From an uncultured Atopobiaceae bacterium (GTDB lineage Bacteria; Actinomycetota; Coriobacteriia; Coriobacteriales; Atopobiaceae): 64,000 bases of DNA. Under the pieces are notes generated by a model. That model ran no database searches and was not told where the DNA came from. It saw only the letters and a program-made list of their open reading frames with translations. This document shows positions 26,956-34,931 of this stretch, piece by piece; positions within the stretch are counted from its first letter, which is position 1; every line of letters starts with the position of its first letter. Location of the stretch: contig CAKVON010000004.1 in NCBI GenBank assembly GCA_934792625.1, forward strand, positions 73,601 to 137,600. Reading direction: 5' to 3'. The translations under genes were made by a program, and so were the position numbers.

Positions 26956-28570
26956 GTTCGGCGAGAAGTGCGCGAGCGTGCTCGAGGGACGCCTCGTCGG
27001 CGTCTCCGGACAGAAGGCGGGCCACCTCGACCACGCGGTCCTGTCCCACGACCTCGGAGATTGTCGTCTCGGGAACGTCGGCCCCCGTCTTCCTGACGAC
27101 GTAGTGACGCTCGCCCATCACGGCAACCTGGGCCAGGTGGGTGACCACGATGACCTGGTGGGTGTGCGAAAGGTCGGACAGGACCTGTGCCAGCGCGCGG
27201 GCGGTGGCGCCGCCGACGCCCGCGTCGACCTCGTCGAACACAAGCGTGTCCACCTTGTCGGCCTCGCCCAGGACCACCTTGCAGGCAAGCATGACGCGAC
27301 TCGTCTCGCCGCCGGAGGCGATGCGACGCAAGGGACGCGCCGCCATGCCCGCTGCCGGCCTGTAGAGAAGTTCGACATGGCTGGGACCCATGCTGGTCCA
27401 CTGCTCGCGAGGTAGGCGCTCGACCGAGACCTCGACCTCGGCGGTACCCATCTCGAGCCTGCCCATCTGCTCGGTCACGCGAGCCGCAAGGCCGGTCGCC
27501 CCGGTCATGCGGACCTTGTCCAGTCGGTCTGCCGCGACGGCCAGGGCCGCCTCGGCGCGCTCGAGCTCCTCGGCGCAGGCGCGCTCGCGCTCGCCCTCGT
27601 CACCCGCCGCCTCGACGAGCTCGCGGGCACGGTCACGACGGTCAAGCACGTCGGCCATGCGAGGGCCATAGGTGCGCATGAGGCCCTGGAGCTGCGCCAT
27701 GCGCGACTGCATGCGGTCGAGCGAGGCGGGGTCGAAGTCGATGGAGTCACGGTAGTCGCGCAGGCCCTCGCCCACGTCCTCCACGTCCAGAAGCGCGCTC
27801 TGCAGTGCGTCGGCGCGCTCGGCGAGGTCCGGGTCGTAGGCGCTTGCCGCCCTGAGGGCCGAGACAGCCTCGCCCAGCAGGTCACGGGCGCCACCGTCGC
27901 CGCACACGGCCTCGCGGCCCTTCTCGGCAGCCATGATGAGGGCCTCGGCGTGCTCGGCCTTGGGAAGCGTTGCCTCGAGCTCCTCGAGCTCGCCCGCGCG
28001 GGGGTTGGCCTCGTCAATGCGCGCCAGGACGAAGCGCGCCTCCTCCAGGCGCTCGGCACCGGCGCGACCCATGTCGCGGACGCGCTCGAGCTCGGAGGCC
28101 GCCTTGCGGGCGGCGGCGAGCGCGGCACGATACTCGGCGAGGGCGCGGTCCGCCCCGTCGCCACAGAAGGCGTCAAGAAGCTCGGTGTGGGCAGCTGGGG
28201 ACAGCAGCCTCTGGTGCTCGTGCTGGCCGCACAGGTCAACCGTGGCGCCCGGGCCCTCGGCAAGCTCGCGCACCGAGGCCATGTGCCCGTCGAGCGACAC
28301 ACGGCCGCGGCCGTCGGCCGACACCCTGCGGCGGACCACGTGCCCGTCAGGGTCGTCGGGCCCGAAGATGCGACCCTCGACCACGAGGGCATCGGAGCCC
28401 TCGCGCACCATCGAGGCATCGGCGCGCTCCCCCACGAGCAGCTTGAGGGCGCTGAGAAGCGCCGTCTTGCCGGCACCCGTCTCGCCCGTGATGACGGTCA
28501 TGCCCAAGGCGGGCTCTATCACGGCGTCGCGAATCAGCGCGACGTCGCATACCTGGAGCTCGTCGATCAT
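26945..28570 (-). CDS. recN: DNA repair ATPase RecN
   Basis: 541-residue SMC-like protein acting early in double-strand break repair. The N-terminal Walker A GETGAGKT (residues 31-38) follows the RecN start MIDELQVCDVALI. Two coiled-coil arms span about 150-380 with many Ala/Glu/Arg residues. The ABC signature (ASGGETSR) and Walker B (TLVFDEVDAGVGG) lie near 430-475, followed by HTHQVIVVTHLAQVA. The ATG at 28570 forms an ATGA overlap with the nadK stop. It closes the nusB-xseB-tlyA-nadK-recN series, a common arrangement. Confidence 0.96.
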   Translation of the reverse strand: MIDELQVCDVALIRDAVIEPALGMTVITGETGAGKTALLSALKLLVGERADASMVREGSDALVVEGRIFGPDDPDGHVVRRRVSADGRGRVSLDGHMASVRELAEGPGATVDLCGQHEHQRLLSPAAHTELLDAFCGDGADRALAEYRAALAAARKAASELERVRDMGRAGAERLEEARFVLARIDEANPRAGELEELEATLPKAEHAEALIMAAEKGREAVCGDGGARDLLGEAVSALRAASAYDPDLAERADALQSALLDVEDVGEGLRDYRDSIDFDPASLDRMQSRMAQLQGLMRTYGPRMADVLDRRDRARELVEAAGDEGERERACAEELERAEAALAVAADRLDKVRMTGATGLAARVTEQMGRLEMGTAEVEVSVERLPREQWTSMGPSHVELLYRPAAGMAARPLRRIASGGETSRVMLACKVVLGEADKVDTLVFDEVDAGVGGATARALAQVLSDLSHTHQVIVVTHLAQVAVMGERHYVVRKTGADVPETTISEVVGQDRVVEVARLLSGDADEASLEHARALLAEQGR

Positions 28571-29418
28571 TTGCGCACCCGCCCATAGAACACGCGAGAG
28601 ACAGAGTTGTAGAAGCTCTGCGAGCCTCCGTCCAACAGGATGACGTCGCCAGGGCCACGGCGCACGGCGACGCGCTCGACGCAGGCACCGCGGTGCGCGA
28701 TCTGGCCGTCGACGAACGCCACGCGCTCGCTGGGACGCTCCTCGCACATCTCGAGCTCGACGACGTCGGACGATGCCGTGAGGAAGGCGCGCGCCAGGAT
28801 GGTGTGGGGCGAGATGGGCACGCAGACCATGCCCTTGAAGTCGGGGTGCACGAAGGGGCCGCCGCTCGCCAGGGCGTAACCCGTGGAGCCTGTGGCGGTA
28901 GAGACGACGAAGCCGTCGCCGCGAATCCTGTCGATGTGCGTGCCCGAGACACTGACGTCAAACTCGACCATGTCGCCCTCGGCACCGCGGGAAAGCGCGA
29001 GCTCGTTGAGGGCGAAGTGGTGTTCGGTGAGGTCGCTACCATCCGGCAGAACCATGTCCAGCTCGACGTCGAGCGTGGCACGACGCGAGGCGTGCATCTC
29101 GCCCGCAAGGGCATCCGAGACGGAACCGATCACGTTGTCGGAGCCGGCGCCCGTGAGAAAGCCAAGGTGCCCGAAGGACAGACCGAGGATGGGAACCTCC
29201 GAGTAGCCGACGATCTTGGCCGCGCGCAGCAGCGTGCCGTCGCCGCCGAGGGAGACCACCAGGTCGCAGCCATCGGCAGTCGTAAAGCCCTTGGGGTCGA
29301 GCTTCTTGTCGTGTGCCCATCGGACGACGCCACCCTCGCCCTCGAGCCACTCGGTGATGGCCTTTGAGGCCTCCACGGCCACCGGCCGTGAGTAGTTGGG
29401 GACGAGAAGGACCTCCAC
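28567..29418 (-). CDS. nadK: NAD kinase
   Basis: 283-residue enzyme phosphorylating NAD to NADP. Motifs: SLGGDGTLLRA (with the catalytic aspartate), ALNELALSRG and the glycine-rich STATGSTGYALASGGPFVHP. The start is GTG at 29418, with GAGGAG about nine bases upstream. It is overlapped by recN at its stop and separated from tlyA by 187 bases with no recognisable feature. Confidence 0.96.
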   Translation of the reverse strand: MEVLLVPNYSRPVAVEASKAITEWLEGEGGVVRWAHDKKLDPKGFTTADGCDLVVSLGGDGTLLRAAKIVGYSEVPILGLSFGHLGFLTGAGSDNVIGSVSDALAGEMHASRRATLDVELDMVLPDGSDLTEHHFALNELALSRGAEGDMVEFDVSVSGTHIDRIRGDGFVVSTATGSTGYALASGGPFVHPDFKGMVCVPISPHTILARAFLTASSDVVELEMCEERPSERVAFVDGQIAHRGACVERVAVRRGPGDVILLDGGSQSFYNSVSRVFYGRVRK

Positions 29419-29605
29419 GTGGCACGCTCCTCATGTCGAGGCGCCCGTGCGCACGGTCTTCGACCAACCGGCAGACGGGCGGGAAACTGGCAGTCTCTGA
29501 AGTGTAACACCGCCCAGGCAAGACGGGACCAGAGGTGACGCCTAACAATGTGTCAGACGCAAAAGGGCAGCTTGAGGGCAGAGTCGTATAGATCTACCGC
29601 ACACC
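29419..29605. other. 187-base gap between tlyA and nadK
   Basis: No gene, strong hairpin or clear promoter box is visible; the sequence is ordinary high-GC DNA with one modestly AT-rich point (GTCGTATAGATCTAC) near 29581. Confidence 0.4.
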
Positions 29606-30388
29606 CTACGACGCGACGGAGCCGATGACGGCATCGAAGTCGATCGGGCGGGGTTCGGTGCCGACGGCACCCAGAAGAAGAAACTCGTGGTTGCCCTTGT
29701 GGCCGGTGATGGGACTGGCGCACGCAGCCTGCGGGGCGAGGCCAACCTCGCCAAATGCGTCGGCAACGCGCTCGAGGCACTCCAGCCACACCACGGGATC
29801 ACGCACGATGCCGCCCTCCCCCACCTGCGCACGGTCCGCCTCGAACTGAGGCTTAACCAGGGTGAGAAACGATCCCGTGTCGCTCAGCAGGGCACGCACG
29901 GCATCGAGGATGGTGAGCACCGAGGTAAACGAGACGTCACAGACGGCCAGGTCGATGGTGCCCACGCGCTCGGGCGTGGCGACATCGACGATGTTGGTTC
30001 GCTCGAGAAGCTCGACGCGCGGGTCGTGTCTGAGCGACCAGTCGAACTGCGCATAGCCAACGTCGACCGAGACGACGCTCGCGGCGCCACGCTTGAGCAA
30101 GCAGTCGGTAAAGCCGCCCGTGGAGCAGCCGACATCCAGGCAGGCAAGGCCCGTCGGGTCGACGCCAAACGCATCGAGGCCACCCGCGAGCTTGAGGCCA
30201 CCGCGGCTCACGTACGGGATGCGGCCCTTGACGTGGACCTCGATGCCCGGCTTGACCTGCTCGCCCGGAGACGTGAGCCTGCGGCCCCCGCCCGAGACCT
30301 CGCCCGCCATGATCGAGCGCATGGCTTCGTCGCGGTCGCGAAAGAAGCCCTGGCTCACGAGCTCGTCATCGAGACGCACCCTTGGCAT
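29606..30388 (-). CDS. tlyA: TlyA-family rRNA 2'-O-methyltransferase
   Basis: 260-residue protein with an N-terminal S4 RNA-binding domain (residues 1-60: RLDDELVSQGFFRDRDEAMRSIMAG) and an FtsJ-like Rossmann methyltransferase domain. The SAM loop is CLDVGCSTGGFTDCLL. The SYVSRGGLKL-like segment is here PYVSRGGLKLAGGL, with VKPQFEADR carrying the catalytic lysine. TlyA methylates 16S and/or 23S rRNA and affects capreomycin sensitivity in mycobacteria. The ATG at 30388 lies four bases past the xseB stop. Confidence 0.94.
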   Translation of the reverse strand: MPRVRLDDELVSQGFFRDRDEAMRSIMAGEVSGGGRRLTSPGEQVKPGIEVHVKGRIPYVSRGGLKLAGGLDAFGVDPTGLACLDVGCSTGGFTDCLLKRGAASVVSVDVGYAQFDWSLRHDPRVELLERTNIVDVATPERVGTIDLAVCDVSFTSVLTILDAVRALLSDTGSFLTLVKPQFEADRAQVGEGGIVRDPVVWLECLERVADAFGEVGLAPQAACASPITGHKGNHEFLLLGAVGTEPRPIDFDAVIGSVAS

Positions 30389-30392
30389 GAGG

Positions 30393-30683
30393 CTAGTTCG
30401 ACCCCTCGGAATCGGACTTCGTCTCGGGCGTGCCGCCATCGGCGGCCTCGGCCTCGGGGTCCTTCTCGGCAGCGTCGCCCTCGAGCATGGCGCGCTCCTT
30501 GGGAGAGAAGTCGACCTTGTCGACCATCTCGACCGCCTTGGAACCCAGGGCGATGGCCTCGTCAAACAGGTCGAGGGAACGCTCGAGCGAGGTCCCCTTG
30601 TCACGGACGTCGCCCACGATCTGGTCGAGGCGCTCCGTGATGTCGTCGAAGGTCTTGTAGGCGGAAACGTCCACCTTGGCCAT
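30393..30683 (-). CDS. xseB: Exodeoxyribonuclease VII small subunit
   Basis: 96-residue protein. The first 65 residues match XseB (YKTFDDITERLDQIVGDVRDKGTSLERSLDLFDEAIAL, read in part), which forms helical bundles on XseA. The C-terminal 30 residues are Glu/Asp-rich. The large subunit gene xseA is not in this window, although it often sits next to xseB. The ATG at 30683 is one base beyond the nusB stop, so translation is probably coupled. Confidence 0.92.
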   Translation of the reverse strand: MAKVDVSAYKTFDDITERLDQIVGDVRDKGTSLERSLDLFDEAIALGSKAVEMVDKVDFSPKERAMLEGDAAEKDPEAEAADGGTPETKSDSEGSN

Positions 30684-30684
30684 G

Positions 30685-31317
30685 CTACTCGCCGTCCGTC
30701 TGGGACTCGTAGTCGTCGTGGCCATAGGCGTCGTCGTAGCCGTAGCCGTCGTCACCGTCGTAGCCGGCGGCCTCGTCATAGTCGGACGCGTCGGGCTCGA
30801 CCGTGGGCTGGCCAAACTCGGCAACGAGGTCGTGGCCGGCGTCGATGGACTTTGCGATGCTGGCGAGAAGACCGTTGATGAACTTGGCGGACTCGTCGGT
30901 GCCATAGGCCTTGGCAAGCTCGACGGACTCGTTGATGGTCACGGGAATCGTGACGTCATCGATCTCGAGCATCTCGTAGAGGGCCATACGCAGGAGGTTG
31001 CGATCGACCGACGGCATGCGGGCGACGTCCCAGCGCTTGGAGAAGTGCGTGAGGATGCGATCGAGCTCGGCACGCATGGAGCCGACGCCCTGCGCGAGCT
31101 GCTCGCCGAACTCGTCGATCGGACCGGCAGTCACGGCAAGCTCGCCGGCGGTGTCGGGGTCAGCCTCGACGCCCTCGAGCTTGGTGGGGTTGTCGGTGAG
31201 GACATAGGGGCCGGACAGGACGTCATCGACGGAACGCGACGTCGCCTCGGCCTGGAAGATGACCTGGAGGGCCTGGCTGCGGGCGAGGGTGCGCCCGGAG
31301 ATGTGGGACTTCTGCAC
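30685..31317 (-). CDS. nusB: Transcription antitermination factor NusB
   Basis: 210-residue protein. The N-terminal 165 residues are NusB (SGRTLARSQALQVIFQAE, KRWDVARMPSVDRNLLRMALYEML, TINESVELAKAYGTDESAKFINGLLASI), which binds boxA RNA with NusE during rRNA antitermination. The last 40 residues are an acidic, Tyr/Gly-rich tail repeating DGY and YDD, similar in composition to the SepF N-terminal stretch. The start is GTG at 31317 with AAGGAG ten bases upstream. Confidence 0.95.
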   Translation of the reverse strand: MQKSHISGRTLARSQALQVIFQAEATSRSVDDVLSGPYVLTDNPTKLEGVEADPDTAGELAVTAGPIDEFGEQLAQGVGSMRAELDRILTHFSKRWDVARMPSVDRNLLRMALYEMLEIDDVTIPVTINESVELAKAYGTDESAKFINGLLASIAKSIDAGHDLVAEFGQPTVEPDASDYDEAAGYDGDDGYGYDDAYGHDDYESQTDGE

Positions 31318-31324
31318 GGCTACG

Positions 31325-31687
31325 TTACTCCTTGGGGAAGACGAGGCTGTCGATGCAGACGTTGACGGCCGAGACGCTCACGCCAACCTGCTCGTTGATG
31401 GCGGCGCTAACCTCGGCGCGGACCTGCTCGGCCAGCTTGGTGAACGTATAACCGAAGAAGACGGCCAAGTGGACGGTCACGACGAGGCCAGCCTCGTCGG
31501 TCTCGCACTCGACGGCGCGACCGCCCTGAACGGTCTTGCTGGTGAAGACCGAGATGAGGCTCGAGGCGATGTCGTTACCGCCCACGCGAGCGACGCCGGT
31601 GACGCGCTCGGCCGCGGCCGAGACGATGGTGGCGATGACGCTCTTGGAGATGCCGATGCCGGAGAGGATAATCTCGGTGTCTTCCAT
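31325..31687 (-). CDS. Asp23/Gls24-family envelope stress protein
   Basis: 120-residue Asp23/Gls24 (DUF322) protein. The family core covers nearly all of it: ISKSVIATIVSAAAERVTGVARVG, then VTVHLAVFFGYTFTKLAEQVRAEVSAAINEQVGVSVSAVNVCID. Members form membrane-linked scaffolds in envelope homeostasis; the exact function is unknown. The gene next to nusB is a conserved pairing. The ATG at 31687 follows AAAGGA, and a TATAGT box lies 65 bases upstream. Confidence 0.92.
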   Translation of the reverse strand: MEDTEIILSGIGISKSVIATIVSAAAERVTGVARVGGNDIASSLISVFTSKTVQGGRAVECETDEAGLVVTVHLAVFFGYTFTKLAEQVRAEVSAAINEQVGVSVSAVNVCIDSLVFPKE

Positions 31688-31751
31688 GCTGGTCCTTTCG
31701 CGGCCCGCGGGCGTCTACGGCCTCGCGGGATGCCTTATTCCTAACTTGTTA

Positions 31752-31757
31752 ACTATA
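31752..31757 (-). promoter_or_regulatory. -10 box upstream of asp23-nusB operon
   Basis: TATAGT on the minus strand in an AT-rich patch, 65 bases upstream of the Asp23-family gene; no clear -35. Confidence 0.5.
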
Positions 31758-31860
31758 CCAGCAAGCAAAATGAGATTCACGCAAGCCAGGAGCTGCGACT
31801 ATACGAACACATGTGGTACAAGGAACGTTCATCGCCTGACGCCCACCAAACAACACCCAG

Positions 31861-31874
31861 GCACTTCTCGCTAG
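31861..31874 (+). repeat. Intergenic copy of the CTTCTCG 14-mer
   Basis: GCACTTCTCGCTAG, just beyond the efp terminator. A second copy in the opposite orientation lies at 31937-31950, so the two flank the terminator. Confidence 0.6.
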
Positions 31875-31913
31875 TAAAGAAAGACGGCGCCCCATGTAGG
31901 TGGGACGCCGCCT
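31873..31913 (-). terminator. Rho-independent terminator of efp
   Basis: On the minus strand GGCGGCGTCCCA and TGGGGCGCCGTC pair (with G-T pairs) and are followed by TTTCTTTA. Confidence 0.8.
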
Positions 31914-31936
31914 TTAGCGCGTGCAATGCAAAGACC

Positions 31937-31950
31937 CTGTCGAGAAGGGC
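31937..31950 (-). repeat. Intergenic copy of the CTTCTCG 14-mer
   Basis: GCCCTTCTCGACAG on the minus strand, 20 bases after the efp stop codon. Confidence 0.6.
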
Positions 31951-31970
31951 CTTGGGTCGTCTGCCAGTCC

Positions 31971-32534
31971 TTAGAGGCGCTGGACGAACTTGCCCGTACG
32001 GGTGTCGACCTTGATGCGCTCGCCCTGGTTGAGGTACATCGGGACCTGGATGGTGGCGCCGGTCTCGATGACGGCGGGCTTGGTGCCACCCTGGACGGTG
32101 TCGCCCTTGAAGCCGGGGTCGGTCTCGGTGACCTCGACCTCGATGAACATCGGCGGGTTCACGCCGAGGAGCTCCTCGTCGGCGTACAGCAGCTGGCAGA
32201 TGTCGTTCTCCTTGAGCCACTTGACCTTCTCGCCGATGTAGCTGTCGGAGACGGGAATCTGGTCGTAGGTCTCGGTGTCCATGAAGTAGAACGCGTCACC
32301 GTCGGTGTAAAGATACTGCATCTCCTTGGTGATCAGCTGGACGTTCTCGAACTTGGAGCCGGCGTTGCAGGTCTGGTCGATGGTGCGGCCGTCGCGCAGG
32401 TCCTTGATCTTGTAGCGGACGAAGGCGCCGCCCTTACCGGGCTTGACGTGCTGGAACTCGACGATCGTGTAGTACTTGCCGTCGATCTTGAGGCCCATGC
32501 CGTTCTTGAAGTCTGCGGTGCTGATGGTTGCCAC
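31971..32534 (-). CDS. efp: Elongation factor P
   Basis: 187-residue three-domain translation factor that relieves stalling at polyproline. The KOW-like domain I has FQHVKPGKGGAFVRYKIKDLRDG with the tip lysine that is modified in many species; OB domains follow, ending KVDTRTGKFVQRL. The start is GTG at 32534 with AAAGAGAG upstream. A strong hairpin with a T-run lies between its probable promoter and the start, so expression may be attenuated. Confidence 0.97.
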   Translation of the reverse strand: MATISTADFKNGMGLKIDGKYYTIVEFQHVKPGKGGAFVRYKIKDLRDGRTIDQTCNAGSKFENVQLITKEMQYLYTDGDAFYFMDTETYDQIPVSDSYIGEKVKWLKENDICQLLYADEELLGVNPPMFIEVEVTETDPGFKGDTVQGGTKPAVIETGATIQVPMYLNQGERIKVDTRTGKFVQRL

Positions 32535-32552
32535 TGGTAGCTCTCTTTCCCT

Positions 32553-32582
32553 AAAAGTGCTGTGCCCCGACTACCGGGGCAC
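32553..32582 (-). terminator. Terminator-like hairpin in front of efp
   Basis: GTGCCCCG and CGGGGCAC form an 8-bp stem followed on the minus strand by AGCACTTTTAG. It may terminate the PTS operon. Because a TATACT box lies upstream of it, it could also be an attenuator in the efp leader. Confidence 0.65.
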
Positions 32583-32598
32583 GAATGGATGCGTCAAA

Positions 32599-32604
32599 AG
32601 TATA
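32599..32604 (-). promoter_or_regulatory. -10 box of a probable efp promoter
   Basis: TATACT on the minus strand between the DUF956 stop and the terminator-like hairpin; the -35 region is not clear. Confidence 0.45.
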
Positions 32605-32612
32605 GCGCAGCG

Positions 32613-32984
32613 CTAGCCACGGCGAAACAGACCACACACACCCGCCTTGAGCACGTCAACAAGACTTGGGGAGCGAACGAGCTTGCTGTCGCCCAGGTGC
32701 TCGCGCAACGCTCGCAGCGTCTTCTTGTTATCCCTGGTCGAGAACGAGAAGCTGCCGTTCTCCTTCGTGAAGATCGCAAAGCGCACGATCCTCTTGTTAA
32801 AAACGACCGAAGCGGCAACGTGGTCAATCTGGTCCCAGGGAATCTGGATGTAGTCCTCCGGGTTGCGCTCGTTGTAGAACTCGACCGCCTTGTTGCCGAC
32901 CATCATGTTGCCGTACGTGTCCATCCCCTGGAAGGACGTGGCGGGAATCGTCAGGTCGACCCTGCTGTTTTGCGATTGGGCCAT
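32613..32984 (-). CDS. DUF956 (ManO-like) protein of the mannose PTS operon
   Basis: 123-residue DUF956 protein. It contains the family segments VDLTIPATSFQGMDTYGNMMVGNKAVEFYN and DYIQIPWDQIDHVAASVVFNKRIVRF; the overall fold resembles small PH-like domains. Members are found immediately downstream of manXYZ in Firmicutes and Coriobacteriia and are proposed to regulate the PTS, but the mechanism is unknown. The ATG at 32984 has AGGAG 11 bases upstream. A long hairpin separates it from manZ. Confidence 0.88.
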   Translation of the reverse strand: MAQSQNSRVDLTIPATSFQGMDTYGNMMVGNKAVEFYNERNPEDYIQIPWDQIDHVAASVVFNKRIVRFAIFTKENGSFSFSTRDNKKTLRALREHLGDSKLVRSPSLVDVLKAGVCGLFRRG

Positions 32985-33024
32985 GGTATGGAAGCTCCTG
33001 GGTCCGTGTGTTTCCAATAATGCG

Positions 33025-33069
33025 GGCGGGCCGCACCGCGCCACGAATGCGACGACGATGCGGCCCGCC
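33025..33069 (-). other. Long-stem hairpin between manZ and the DUF956 gene
   Basis: GGCGGGCCGCA and TGCGGCCCGCC form a perfect 11-bp stem with a 23-base loop but no T-run (ATTATT follows). It is probably an RNA-stability or processing element that separates manXYZ from the downstream gene. Confidence 0.6.
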
Positions 33070-33122
33070 TCTATCGGTTGCCCGAAGGGTGCGGCAACTC
33101 GATGTTAAGTGCCAAGCAGAGC

Positions 33123-34082
33123 TTACAGCAGGCCAATCAGGTGACCGACGATGCCGACGGCGAACAGGGCCAGGATGATGACGATCGGGCTGACCTTCTT
33201 CTTGAGCAGCTTGCAGCAAAGCAGGGTGAGAAGAACTGCCGCGAGACCAGGAATCAGCTGGTCGAGGTTGCCCTGCAGCGTGGTCGTCTTGACGGCGTTA
33301 AGGCCGGTGGCGCCCAGGGAACTGTACTGCGAGAGTGCGCTCTGGATGGCAGCGGCGGGGCCCATGCCGTCACCGGTGCCGGTCGCGATGGTGTTGATCG
33401 CGTTCCAGTCGATGTAGGCACCCTCCTGCTGGGTGATCTGAGAGACGATCGGCGTGAAGCTGATAGAGACCCAGCGCTGGACAAGCGAGCCGATGATGAA
33501 CATGCCGAGGATCGACGCGCCCTCGGTCACCTTGCCCATCAGGCCGCCAGAGAGGTCCTTGGCGATGGAGGAGCCGACCTTGTAGCCAAACTCCTGCGTG
33601 TACCACAGGAACGCAATACGGATGATGTTCCACGCGAAGAAGAACAGCAGCGGGCCGACGATGGAGCCGGACAGCGCCAGGGAGGCGCCCAGGGCGCCCA
33701 GGATCGGGCGAAGGGTGAACCAGAAGACGGGGTCACCGACGCCCGCCAGCGGACCCATCATGCCGACCTTGACGCCCTGGATGGCGGCATCGTCGACGGG
33801 GGCGCCGTTGGCACGCTCCTCCTCAAGGGCGAGGGCGACGCCGATGACGGGTGCGGAGACGTACGGGTGCGTGTTGTAGAACTCCAGGTGGCGCTTGAGG
33901 GCTGCGGCCTGGTCCTCCTTGTTGGGATAGAGCTTCTTGATCGCGGGGATCATCGAGAAGCACCAGCCGCCGTTCTGCATGCGCTCGTAGTTCCAGGAGC
34001 CCTGGAGGAACTGGTGACGGAAGCACACGGCCTTACGGTCGGAGGTCGACAGCGTGACCTTGTTCTCGTTGTTTTCTGCCAT
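33123..34082 (-). CDS. manZ: PTS mannose-family transporter subunit IID
   Basis: 319-residue membrane component that, with IIC, forms the sugar channel of mannose-type PTS. Family segments are RHQFLQGSWNYERMQNGGWCFSMIPAIKKLYP near the N-terminus and GPLAGVGDPVFWFTLRPILGALGASLALSGS (read in part). Several membrane helices lie in the C-terminal third. The ATG at 34082 has GGGAGG ten bases upstream. These porters also serve as receptors for class IIa bacteriocins in other bacteria. It is cotranscribed with manX and manY. Confidence 0.96.
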   Translation of the reverse strand: MAENNENKVTLSTSDRKAVCFRHQFLQGSWNYERMQNGGWCFSMIPAIKKLYPNKEDQAAALKRHLEFYNTHPYVSAPVIGVALALEEERANGAPVDDAAIQGVKVGMMGPLAGVGDPVFWFTLRPILGALGASLALSGSIVGPLLFFFAWNIIRIAFLWYTQEFGYKVGSSIAKDLSGGLMGKVTEGASILGMFIIGSLVQRWVSISFTPIVSQITQQEGAYIDWNAINTIATGTGDGMGPAAAIQSALSQYSSLGATGLNAVKTTTLQGNLDQLIPGLAAVLLTLLCCKLLKKKVSPIVIILALFAVGIVGHLIGLL

Positions 34083-34100
34083 TAGTGTCAGCCTCCCTTC

Positions 34101-34916
34101 CTACTCGTAGTCGTTCAAGATGTCGCCCAGCGGATCGCCGGAGCCGCCGCCGGAGCCGCCGCCCTGCTTGGCCATCTCCTTCAGGCCGAGGTAGACGAGG
34201 GCGAGGGAGATGCCAATGAGGCCCAGGGCGATGAGCGTGAGCTCGTTGATGGCGGCGAGCACGAAGCCGAGGATGAAGAACGGCCAGGTCTCCTTGGTCG
34301 CCATCATGTTGATGACCATGGCATAGCCGACTGCGGCGACCATACCGCCGCCAATGGCCATGCCCTCGGAGAGCCATGCGGGCATGCTGTTGAGCACTGC
34401 GGTGACCGCAGAGTCAGAGATGAAGCAGAGCGCAAGGGCGGGAATGGCGATGCGGACGCCCTGCATCAGGATGGCAGCAATCTGCCAACGCTCGATGGCG
34501 GCAAAGTCGCCCTTCTCGGCAGCGGCATCCATGAAGTGCGCGATGGCAGTTGCCAGCGTGCGGCAGATCATGGTGAGGAACAGGCCGGCGACGGACAGCG
34601 GGATTGCGACGGCCATGGCCGTGCTGATGGCGGTCGTGGGATCGGCGCCGCCGTTGAGGCCCTTGGCCATCAGGATGGCGGAGGCGACGGAGGCCAGCGC
34701 CGCGTCGGGAGCGACAGCGGCACCGATGTTTGCCCAGCCCAGAGCGATCATCTGGAGTTGGCCGCCGAGCAGGATGCCCTCCGGCAGGTGACCGGTGACA
34801 AGACCGATCAGGGTGCAGGCAATCAGCGGCTGGTGGAACTGAAACTCATCGAGGATGCCTTCCATGCCTGCGAGCAAGGCAACGATGGCGATGAGCAGAA
34901 TCGTAATAGGGCTCAT
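34101..34916 (-). CDS. manY: PTS mannose-family transporter subunit IIC
   Basis: 271-residue polytopic membrane subunit. It starts with a helix MSPITILLIAIVALLAGMEGI; the family segment QFHQPLIACTLIGLVTGHLPEGILLGGQLQMIALGWANIGAAVAPDAALAS is present. The C-terminus has a Gly-rich tail (GGGSGGGSG) before DPLGDILNDYE. The ATG at 34916 follows AGGAG. It works with ManX (phosphoryl transfer) and ManZ. Confidence 0.96.
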   Translation of the reverse strand: MSPITILLIAIVALLAGMEGILDEFQFHQPLIACTLIGLVTGHLPEGILLGGQLQMIALGWANIGAAVAPDAALASVASAILMAKGLNGGADPTTAISTAMAVAIPLSVAGLFLTMICRTLATAIAHFMDAAAEKGDFAAIERWQIAAILMQGVRIAIPALALCFISDSAVTAVLNSMPAWLSEGMAIGGGMVAAVGYAMVINMMATKETWPFFILGFVLAAINELTLIALGLIGISLALVYLGLKEMAKQGGGSGGGSGDPLGDILNDYE

Positions 34917-34931
34917 GACCCATCTCCTAAC

